Assembly: GCF_026151205.1 (NCBI RefSeq) | Contig: NC_087074.1 | Location: forward strand, 13,973,167-14,037,166 | DNA length: 64,000 bases | Direction: 5' to 3' | Source of the DNA: Bolinopsis microptera | Lineage: Eukaryota; Ctenophora; Tentaculata; Lobata; Bolinopsidae | Shown: positions 35,696 through 47,600 of the stretch, in pieces | Layout: each line of letters begins with the position of its first letter | Position numbering within the stretch: the stretch's first letter is position 1 | Position numbers and translations under genes: made by a program | Notes under the pieces: generated by a model | The model's input: only the letters and a program-made list of their open reading frames with translations | Told to the model about the DNA's origin: nothing | Database searches by the model: none

Positions 35696-38600
35696 CTAAG
35701 CACTTGTTGCTTCAGCTCCGTTCCGTTCAGTTGGTTCTCCTTGGCTGCGACGGTTGCGGTACCTTGGTCTGCCGCGTCGGGGGGCTTGTTGGTCCTTGTT
35801 CATGTTATCTCCCTCGTGTCCCCGATCTTCTCCGTCATTGTAAGAGTCTCTTCTGTTGTCGTCATTTCTACCTCGACCTCTGTTACTAGGGTTTATTACT
35901 TTATTAGATATGGAACTAAGGAAATCTAAAAACTGATTCATAACATTAGGTATTAACGCCGTTTCGGTTACACGCCTTTGTCAAGACATACATTGGTGAT
36001 ACACTTTACAAGTCTCAAGAGAGCGCGCATACTGACAAATATTGCAATCTATAAATACGGAACAGTCATAATTGTACTTAACCAGTAAGAATGAGCAAGG
36101 ATTACTTGAAAATATATTTTTTGATTTATTTGTGATAAGATATAACTTGACCAACCTCTGTCTGGGACGGTAATCATGGAACTCGTTATAGTCGCTGTTC
36201 CTGTAATAAGTAGCTCCTCTGCCACCACGACCACGTCCTCGCCCAACAGATGATCTGCCGGCTCCCCGGCCTCGTCCTCGTTCTCCGCCTACTCCACGAG
36301 ACATGGACCGTCCACGTCCTCCTCTTCCTCGGGGTGGAGCACTTGCGCTTGCTCCTGCTCCTCCGGTCTCATCGGATCTGGAGACGGAGTAACAAGTTTG
36401 AGAATTTAGTTGACGTCGATGATTAACATTCTAAATTATTACATTTAATTAACTTTATTATTATCATGTGGTCTATTGTCAGACTGCTAACCATACGATT
36501 GTGAAAGTGGGATGCACGAGTTCAGAAGGTTCTCATTGAAATGACAAACAATATCTTATTCAGGCCGGAAACAAGTTGCTGATGGGTCATCATATCACTG
36601 TCCATGAAGCAGCCCACATGATGTCTATAGTTTATATTCCACCTCGTGATGTCGCGCACGTGGAACTAATTACTAGATGTCGCGCATGTGTTTCTAATTA
36701 CTAGATGTCGGCAGCTATGTTCTAAGTGGTTCACGTTACAACGACAACATCATTTTCCAAATTTCAAATTAAGGACATGCTACTAGGCAACGCCTTCAAA
36801 GTTAATATGTAATTATTAATTAAAATATATGATTATCGTGGTCAGATCATCGTTTTCCATCACAGCTGCCTTCATATTGGGAGCGACTACCAACTCCCAA
36901 GCTTATAACTATAAGCGTGAGCTGCCCCACCTCCACTTCTCTAAGGTTGTAATATTTCGGCAGGCAGAGGATGGCTCTTTACAGCGACGGAGGCTTGACA
37001 TCGCCTGACATTTGGTTGGTGATTGTTATTGTTTCTACGGCGTTGGTTTCCATACTTCTCAACCCACTCGTCCTCCGACACAATTTCTGCAAGAAGAGAA
37101 GCCTCCCTCGAGACCTGTACATGGCTCTTGCAACTACTGACTTTCTTACAAGCGTTGTGATGACCACATTTTACAGCATCGTGATTTTAAAGCCAAAGGA
37201 AGATTACTGTGAAGAATATGAGTATTACTTGTACGCAAGACCTGCAACAATGACAGAGAATGTTGTAAGCAGTTTTTTGTGGTACCTCATGTTTAGTCCT
37301 GTCATCCTGACTTCAGTTTTGGCAACAGGGAGATGGTATCAGATAAAATATCCCTTCAGAGTTTTGAAAAGAAGTCTGATCGAGACGGTAACTGCTGTGC
37401 TTTGTCTTCTCATTATGGTATATTATATTGTTTCTCAGGTCTACGAATCTCCTCGATCACTTATGGTAATTTCTATACAGAAAGCATTGCAACGAGCTCC
37501 GTTTGGCCAAGAGAGTTTACAATTATTAACCGAGATACTGGGTATTATTTTATCACTGACAGCCACTGTGGCATCAGTTTTGACTATCCGAGACATTGCC
37601 AAAACCTCTCGAATACCTAGGACTACTGAGCAACCAGGCAGACGACTGAAAAGTGCAATAAAAATAGCATTGCTGAACGCTGGGAGTACAGTTCAGATGT
37701 TATTAGTCATAGGCAGGGTTATCATGGTTAAGCAAGACATGCACGGAACTTTCTTATTAGCAATCTTCAACACCATACTATCAAGTTTCCTGCCTATACT
37801 GATGTCAAGTTACAATCCTATTGTTTATGTTCTTCTGTCGAAAGGGAATGTCATTACTTGGCCACAGAACAGGGTTGTTTCGACCACAGTCGAGGTTACG
37901 GTACTCAGTCCATAGATATCGGAAAACAATCGACTAGAACATTCGGTGGATACCGCGCTAATCATGAACTTTAGACTTTAATGAGAATTTTGTGAACGAA
38001 AATATTACCGTCTGTATATGTAGATTAACTAATATAGATGTAATACGTTGATTAATAAATTCGTAAATTTGACTAGTATCATTTATTCTAAGAGAAAGAA
38101 TGTTAAATCAGAACTATCGTTGAACTAACCGTACTGAGTAGTAATTTCTTCCGCCTGGTCGAGAATCCCGATAGTCTACTTCTCTGGGATGATCTCTGCC
38201 GTCTCTTCGAGGCTCCTCGCTACGAGAGTCGTTCCTGCGATCGGAGCGACGTCTCTCGCGTCTCGGCTCGGGAGATCTCCTGCGCTCGCGCTGTCCCTCA
38301 TCTCTGCGCTCGCGCGGTTCGCGTGGTCCTTCGTCTCTGCGCTCACGTGGTTCGCGTGGTCCCTCGTCTCTTCGCTCGCGCTGTCCTCCTTCGTCTCCCT
38401 CACGTTCCTCTCCCTCACGTTCCGAATCTCGGTACCTACGTCTACCTCCTCCCCGACCCCTGAATCCTCCACGCCCACGTCTGAGACGAGGTGAGCTAAG
38501 GATACGAGATATAACTAGTCAATTTGAAATCATAAGGGTGATACAAATGTGATGCAAACTTTAAAGGGACCGTATTTATAAGTTTCTAACACTGACCTAG

Positions 38601-41600
38601 GTCTTCTATCACGAGCATAGATAGAACCTTTAACAGGACTTCCGTCCGGACCAGTTACATTGAACGCCTCGTCGCCTTTAGCACCGCGTACAACATCAAA
38701 CACAACTTCTTCATTATCTCCCACACTTCGTTTCAGCTTCCTTGGATTGTTCTTCGATATGGCGGTCTGAAATTTGATAGTATAGTGAGATTTTTACGGG
38801 TGTCTCGTTACATCAGCCACCAACTTCCGCAGGCTTTTGACTAGGCAAGCCTGGATTTGATAATGTGAGAAACAACTACTAAACTGTGTTCCTTAAATTC
38901 CTGATCTTTGCGATAGTATGAGCTAGTCAAACCTGAAGAACCTGGCCCATCGAGCCTAATTCAGGCACTCGAGGTGCAGAGCATTTCCTAACTAAAAGCG
39001 GAAGAGAACGCGCGGATCCAGCGCGCGTAAAATTTGGTCAGGGATCGCTGAAGAGTGTTGTTCTTTCTACAGCAAAGAGTTGGTAAAACTAGCAATAGAG
39101 AGCATTTCTCGTGTTTCCTTCGAGAGTGTTCCAGTAGGGGTGATAGGCAGAAAGACAGTTAACAAACATTTTTTTCGGCAGAAGGCTCAAAAGGGGACAA
39201 TGTTATTGACTAAAACAAAAGACTCCGGAACTTTCAGGATATTGACGAAACTTTGGAGGAAATTATCAGCTTTTCTCTTATTTCATTTAGTCAGGCGAAA
39301 GAAAAACAAGTAAGTTCAGACGGTGAGAGATACACACTGTATATGATGACTAAGTCAAGAAAGTAGGTTATCTGGCGCCGGATGCAGTTGAGGCGAATGA
39401 TCAGACGACTGTTTCCCCCTCATGGCAGTTTAATCTACAGATGGGGAAATTTGAGAATAGTTCATACTTTTTCTACCACTATCAAGCTATAATGACTGAG
39501 TCAGCGGCACGATGGTACTTTGGGCCCAGTTTTTGACTGCCAGTGAACTAGGTCAGTAACTTAAACGATCTTAGTTATAGAGATGTTCAAAATTGCAAAT
39601 TTTCCGTCAGTCCTGATACGTACCATTAAATACATGTAAAATCCGGATTGGAGTATTATTTATGAGTCGCATTGTTGTAATGTATTCTGGGTAAAATTAT
39701 CTTTATCCCGGTTGTTGCGACAAGTAAAAATGCTCTTATTAGGGAAAGGAGATTACTCGACGTTTCAATGTAACTACATCGTATTCATGATCTAAAAACA
39801 AGTGTTAAAAATTCAAAACGTAAAAAAAAAAAAATCTGACTTCTACAAGCGGTACATTGACGACGCCACCAGCACAGCTGTAACAAGAGAAGAAGCTCTA
39901 GCACTTGTTCAGAGTATCGCAGACCAGGACCCTGACAAGAAACTCAAGTGGGAGGTAGAGTTTCCGGAGAACGACCAAGAGTTCATCCCATTCCTTAACA
40001 CAGAGCTTAGAGTGGAACCTGATGGAACTGTGACGAGCCGCTTGTACCGTAAGCCACAGCAGAAAGACATCACACTTCACAAGAATTCATGTCACCCAGA
40101 ATCTGTGAAGACGAACACCGTGATCAACCTGTATAAAGAAGCGGACAAGATCTCGTCAGGACCTCAGGAGAGAGAACATTCATACAGCATTTTAGACCGT
40201 CTTATGACTAGAAACGGGTATCAAACACCCAGAAATTATTCCAACAGACGTCGTAGTAGTATTAGTAATAGAAATAGGGAGGATAACAGAACAGTGCTTA
40301 AGTTAGATTTTATCTCAGACAGTATCAGTAACAGAATTAGGAATCATATTAAACAGAACAATTTACCTATTAAAGTTATATTTTCCCCAGCTAGAAAACT
40401 AAGAAATATTGTGTGTAATAACAGACCGTATGATAAGAGAACCTGTATTATTAACTCCTGTAAAATTTGTCCTTTATTAATAGATGTGGATACTGGTGGG
40501 GAGGTGAAACACATTTGTTTACTTTAATAGTAAGCACATGTTCAGCGGGTTGAGGAGGTGAAACACATTTGTTTACATTAATAGTAAGCACATGTTCAGC
40601 GGGTTGAGGAGGTGAAACACATTTGTTTACATTTTTAGGGTAAGCACATGTTCAGCGGGTTGAAGAGATGATACACATTTTGTATTATAGAAGGCTTGTA
40701 ACACTTGTAACGCTTTCTTGTTACCCCCCTTTGAAGGCCCCGAATTATTTTCTGAACGAAAGCTCAAAAATAACCGAGAAATCGACCTTCTTATTAACTC
40801 ATTTTGATGACTGTTTCTGACCTAAAATTGCACGAAAAATCGATTTAGCTAGGTTTCAGAACCTATAAACACTTACTTATCCCTCAAAATTGATGTTTTA
40901 TAGTTGATACGAGCAACAAGCAACATATGTTTTGATCCTTCGGTTCTACTCATGACCTAGGCAGTTAAGCTGAACCCGACAGATAGAGGCAATCCTCACC
41001 TTAACTGATCAAACTGGTACTAACACAATTTTCAGATATAAATGTTCTTTGCGATACGTTTATTGCAGCTTTGCAACTTGAGTGAAGACCAGAGTACGAA
41101 AACACACAGCAGGTAAGCAACTCACTTTTGGTGACTGTTCCTCACGAACATTCTGATCCTGTAACAATTTAGTATACGGTAGCTTAGAAGTGAAACCCAC
41201 TTATTGTAGTACCAACTATGGTCATACGAGACTAAGGAATAATATACATAAATAAGTTACATAATAAATGACCATATATATAACAAACATATGAACAGGG
41301 AGATCGTCTCCTTAACAAATCGAACAGGTACTATCACAATTTCCAGAGCAGGTACTATCACAATTTCCAGAGCGTAATTTTCACAATTTCCAGAGCATAA
41401 CAAAGTCAAAAGAAACACAACGAAGGTAGGTTACCAACACCACAATATAACAATTATACTAACAACTGAATTAAATTTATTCTGACGACGGGCAGCCCTG
41501 ATGTGCTCCGTCATCCTCAACGAGCGACCACTTGTAATAGAGGTGTTATGTCATGTGACACCGATCCGTCCAATCACAAACAGGACGAGTCAGCAGATCG

Positions 41601-44600
41601 ATATCGTGTGTTTACTTTCCTTATCTTTATTTGACCCTCTGTTCACATTGTTATCTCTACCACATCTCGGCTCGGCAAGGTCCACGTGCAATATCTGTAC
41701 CGCGGTAAACACGCCATGATTACGTCATGAACTTGAAATAGTGTGATTGTTGTACTTATATAACCGTGCCCATTGCCCACATACAATACAAACTGTTGGG
41801 GGGGGGGGGGGGATTGTAGGAACTTATCGTCCAGTCATGAACAGAATATTAACATAATTTTTTAGTTATTTAAGCAGACCTGGTCATTTAAAAAAAATCA
41901 CTGTCCACTTCCCTCAAAAAAACAGGTTTAAAATTAACAAGTTGGGCACACACGAATGCGATGTCGCTCAGATAAGGCAACATCTTCGCCACAACTTTGT
42001 TTCCCAAAATCTTGTACCGCTTCAGATAGCCAATAGAGCGTTCCACGTGGATGCGGGCGATGCTGACTTTTCTGCTGGCTGCTACTTCTTCCGGCGTGAA
42101 CTGAGTCTTGCCCCACATCCCCGCTGGGATGTTTAGTGTAACTCCTGAAATTTAATTCGCTTTTTATGCTTGTCCTCCTGTATACTGCCTCCTCCTGGAA
42201 CATACAGTTCTTGTCAGTGAAGTCGTGTCCTAGATTCTGTTTTTAAACACTTACTGTCAAAGTTAAGCAAAGCAGCACTCATGGATATATGCATTATTCC
42301 TTTGCTTCCAGTTGGTGTAAACTTAAAGCACAGTTCATCATTTGGATCTCACTCAGTTCACAATCGCGACCTCATATTAGAGTAAATGTTTTTAATAATA
42401 CGCAATTGGACAACTAAACCGAAACATGCTATAACTAAACAATGTTAATGTTCCGTTCCTGATTGAACAGTTAGCATCACAGTCAGTTGGAGGAGCGACC
42501 AACACACTATCAAGATCGGTTGTTTATCTTAAACCCCCCCCCCCCCCAACAGTTTGTATTGTACGTGGGCAATGGGCACGGTTATATAAGTACAACAATC
42601 ACACTATTTCAAGTTCATGACGTAATCATGGCGTGTTTACCGCGGTGCAGATATTGCACGCGGACCTTGCCGAGCCGAGATGTGGTAGAGATAACAATGT
42701 GAACAGAGGGTCAAATAAAGATAAGGAAAGTAAACACACGATATCGATCTGCTGACTCGTCCTGTTTGTGATTAGACGGATCGGTGTAACATGACATAAC
42801 ACCTCTATTACAAGTGGTCGCTCGTTGAGGATGACGGAGCACATCAGGGCTGCCCGTCGTCAGAATAAATGTAATTCAGTTGTTAGTATAATTGTTATAT
42901 TGTGGTGTTGGTAACCTACCTTCGTTGTGTTTCTTTTGACTTTGTTATCATGCTGTGCTCTGGAAATTGTGATAGTACCTGTCCGATTTGTTAAGGAGAC
43001 GATCTCCCTAGCTGCTGTTCCTATGTTGCAGGATCAGAATGTTCGTGAGGAACAGTCACCAAAAATGAGTTGCTTACCTGCTGTGTGTTTTCGTACTCTG
43101 GTCTTCACTCAAGTTGCAAAGCTGCAATAAACGTATCGCAAAGAACATTTATATCTGAAAATTGTGTTAGTACCAGTTTGATCAGTTAAGGTGAGGATTG
43201 CCTCGATCTGTCGGGTTCAGCTTAACTGCCTAGGTCATGAGTAGAACCGAAGGATCAAAACATATGTTGCTTGTTGCTCGTATCAACTATAAAACATCAA
43301 TTTTGAGGGATAAGGAAGTGTTTATAGGTTCTGAAACCTAGCTAAATCGATTTTTCGTGCAATTTTAGGTCAGAAACAGTCATCAAAATGAGTTAATAAG
43401 AAGGTCGATTTCTCGGTTATTTTTGAGCTTTCGTTCAGAAAATAATTCGGGGCCTTCAAAGGGGGGTAACAAGAAAGCGTTACAAGTGTTACAAGCCTTC
43501 TATAATACAAAATGTGTATCATCTCTTCAACCCGCTGAACATGTGCTTACCCTAAAAATGTAAACAAATGTGTTTCACCTCCTCAACCCGCTGAACATGT
43601 GCTTACTATTAAAGTAAACAAATGTGTTTCACCTCCCCACCAGTATCCACATCTATAACTGAAAATAAAGATTGTGAGGTGAAGAACGTTGTGTATAAGA
43701 TTACCTGTAAAATCTGTAATAATATTTATATTGGTGAGACGTGCAGGAGGGCACATGATAGGCTCGGAGAGCACCTAAGATATGCTAAATTTCCTTTAAC
43801 TCCTTCTAACACTAGTCAAGCTTTTGCTATTCATTATAACAGTTTACATAGGGGGTCAGAACCCAATTTAGAATTTGAGATTTTAAAAACAGAAAGCAAC
43901 ACAGCTAGAAGAAAGATTGCAGAAGCAATGCTTATTTTGAAGTTCAAACCTAACATTAACAAGAGAGATGAGTTAGAAACAATCAAACGTTTTTTAGTAA
44001 CAAGTACATAATAAACAGGGTGTAACATATTTTATACTTTACAGACAGGGGATTGTCTACACATATGTAGTGATTTTTAGTGATATTTATAGGTTTTGTT
44101 TACTTTCTGAGTACAGGGACCACATCTCACACACGCACACTTCCGCCTCCTATTCAACACACTAACCCTTACAACATCAATCAAACCATATTAGGCTCCC
44201 ACGTTTCACACTTCTCATTGGTCAGTACGATTCCCGCCATTTTCACTCCACACTAGATACATACCTACACACTTCACATCAAGCACCTGTTCACCTGTAT
44301 CGAATTTTTGGATAAAGTTGATTGATTAAAAATAAATTAATGTACACAAATTTTGCCTCAGATATATGTTTTTTTTTTTTTTTTTTTTTTAATTTTTTTT
44401 TTTACGTTTTGAATTTTTAACACTTGTTTTTAGATCATGAATACGATGTAGTTACATTGAAACGTCGAGTAATCTCCTTTCCCTAATAAGAGCATTTTTA
44501 CTTGTCGCAACAACCGGGATAAAGATAATTTTACCCAGAATACATTAAATACAGTTACTTAAAATAACTAGAAATTCACACAATCTAGAACTACCATTAC

Positions 44601-47600
44601 TTTTGGTCAGATGAAATTAGAGTACCTAACATTGGAAGGCAAAAGCACAACTTCCGACGATAACTGTAATGACGACCTGATAAGTGATTAGTATTGATAA
44701 CACAGACCATTACACAGTTATATCACCAGCAGGACAAAATGCTGTGCTTTAATAAACACGTGACCAATGACACATTTCCTTAGTTTCATACTAGAAGTAG
44801 GAGCCAGATGTTTGATAGACATTTCCATCAGTGTAATATGATTTAAAATGCGGATTTTCTATTTGGAGTTAATATTTTTCTCAAAATTTGGAGAGAACAT
44901 TCTTTGACTACACTGACAAATTTTTTGAGTGGGGTCACTGGTTCCTCCGCCCATATACCGTGTAACAGAAGAACTGCTGAAAAGTAGGAGGGACGGGACG
45001 GCCTGCTTATGATTATAATTATAGTATATTGAAATGTAGGTTTTCCCCGATTTAGGGGCGGGATATACTTTAATATACTTAAATATGGTCATCCCCCCAC
45101 CCCGGCCCCCACTATTATTGTACACCATCTGTTCAATGAAACGGATCCTTCAAGACGATCTACTGACTAGAGATGTGGATTCTGCTGGCGAATTGAAGAG
45201 GCATGTTTTTGACAACTACAACTACTACTACTATGTCGGAGCTAAGTCCGATCTACGCCAGATAACCCCCTCCATATATCCCTGTCCCGCATCAGGGTTC
45301 GCAGTTCCTCTTTAGAGTTTGTCCCAACTTCCTTCAGTAACATAGACAAGTAGCTTTGTCTTGGTCGGCCTTGCTGTGCTCTACCGTGCGTAGGTTCCCA
45401 TAAGACTAAATCACTGGCAAGTAGCTCAGGATGCCGGATGCAGTTTCCCGCCATTTTTAATCTCCTGCTTCGGAACTTGTTTGACAGCCTTGGTAGGCTA
45501 CCATACTAAGTTATATTGCTGACCTTGTCCTTCCAGGAGATACCCAGCACCATACGCAACATTTTTGTGTATGTCCCGTCCAACCTTTTCTCTTGAGCCT
45601 TTGTCAGTGTCCAGGTTTCTGATCCGTAGAGCAGTACTGATTCACAAGCCGCTATGAACAATCTAATCTGGAGGCTCTTTGAGAGTTTGTATTTCCAGAT
45701 ATCATTCAGTCTATGTAGGGCACCCCACGCTTTTCCCTTTCTAACCCTTATCTCCCTATCTAATCTGTGCTCTCAATCCAGGAGCCTAAGTAGATGAATT
45801 TTTGACAAATTACAGTAATTCTGGGTTTTGATTAGTCAATAGTGGAGATTGGTTAATTGCCAAGCTATAGCGGATAGCCACACCCGAATAAGAATTCTGA
45901 AATAAAATGGTCCCACATTGTCTAGTTACATGATCTGATTATATTTCGTATATATTGACACTATTCAGGAGGAACTTTAGTGTCAAAAACACTAAAATCT
46001 GGCAGCCAGCCAGCCAGACTTAGAAACGTCTTCTGGAACTAAGCCAATTTGAGTAATGAGATGAGAATATAATAACGACAGGTATTCAGTATTCACACAC
46101 TAGTAGAGAATTATGGTCCAAGAAGGTCTCTACTTTAACACGAACACCTGATGATTTCATTAACTTTTGAACAAGGTATTCATAGCTAATTAGTATCAAT
46201 TACTAGTTTCCAGAAACCCCTATTTTATGTATTAATAAAGTATGTCCTGTTAAGTAGGGATCACATTCCTAGGAACTTGCTCGAATAAATACTGAAATCC
46301 TTTGATTTATTCATGATCTTCTGCAATGAAGTCTGTGTTTAAAGAGTGCTCTCAAATCAAGGGACCCGATAATACCTCGAACAATTCACGATAGGGTTCG
46401 GTTCCAACTCTCGAACAGTGTAAATCAGCTAATCAAGCTATCACTGAAGGTTTAATTTTGGGGGCGCAGCTCTTGTGTAAAATTTAATAATACTACAACA
46501 CATAGATATAGATTTAAGTAAGTAAAGGAATTTATGGAAAGTTTTTGTTACCAACGACTGCAATAAGCCTGATAAACAATCATCAGGCTATGCTATTTCA
46601 AATAATTAGGTCATTTTATATCAAATAAAATTTCTTCAACATTCAGTTATTCAGTAGTTAGAAATTGCGCCCCTAGTTTCCGGCTTGGTGTCAAAACTCG
46701 AGCGAGATTTCAACAGTGCCAAATTCCACAACATGTTTACAGGTATAGTGTATCCAAAACTCTGGGCAGCTCAGGGAGGAAAGACATTGCAAGAAAGATT
46801 ACATGGGGTGGAATCAAAGTTCAGCCCTGGAAGCAATTAGTTTAACCTCATGTGATAAAAGTAGCGAAGCTAAATTAGCTGTTTAATATCACACTGAGGA
46901 CACGGTAGGTTTTCTCACAAAATAAGCCTCTCGTTATTTCTTAGAAAATTCTCTAAGTTTACGATAAAAGCAGTTGAGGACCGGACGAAAGATTTAGTGG
47001 CTTCCCTGTATCTATCATTTCTAGAGCCTAATCGAAGTAAATTCGAAACGAATCGTTAAAGTAACACTTTAAATGTATCAGAGTTAAATTACAGTTGCCA
47101 TACAAGCAGATGACACAGACAAAGATTTCAAACCTGATGGATAAAGATATCTTCATTGTTATCATCCCTAGTAATAAAACCATATCCACTCTTCACGTTA
47201 AACCACTTGACTTTTCCAGTAATTCCGCTAGCAACTGAGGATAAGTTTAGAGTTGCAGGTTGTGTGAGTCATTTCAACATTACAAATTGTACACAATAAA
47301 CGATGAGCGGGAGAACGGGCTGGCAGGGGAACAGACTGGATTCAAATTGCAACTTCACATATTCATTGAGTACATTACAATTTCAAATAGAACAACTGCA
47401 GCACTCGATCTTTAATATGTTAAAACTGCTGATCGAAAATTTTCTATCGATGGGGAGAAATGGCAAATTTCTCGAAGCGAAGGTCTTGAAAATACCATAA
47501 ACACGGGGTATTTTGTCTTGTGAAACGAAGCGATCAACCGAAATGGCAAGGGACAAAATGATGACAATTGGATTCAAGCTTCGTTCATGACGGGCTAGAT

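Larger units (their letters stand above)
39679..44546 (+). mobile_element. Penelope-like retroelement with inverted terminal copies, interrupted
   Basis: A 5'-truncated element lies in intron 2 of the Y-box gene. The coding part starts inside the reverse transcriptase at the catalytic box ([11 protein letters not shown], 39841) and runs to 40479; it resumes at 43657 with the GIY-YIG endonuclease. A roughly 155-bp segment at 39679-39832 (AATGTATTCTGGGTAAAATT onward) is repeated inverted at 44383-44546, flanking the coding part. Terminal repeats with a 5' inverted partial copy are a known Penelope feature. A poly-T run at 44368-44402 borders the right repeat. The insertion at 40482-43654 splits the gene, so the copy is dead. 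Confidence 0.88.

Noticed and set aside
38176..38494. Open frames on both strands in other registers of the Y-box exon 4
   Set aside because: They are shadows of the GC-rich Arg/Glu repeat; only the frame joined in phase to exons 3 and 5 gives the RGG tail.
41501..42844. Identical 72-aa frames at 41501-41719 and 42626-42844
   Set aside because: They are the two inverted arms of the transposon read on opposite strands, not a duplicated gene.
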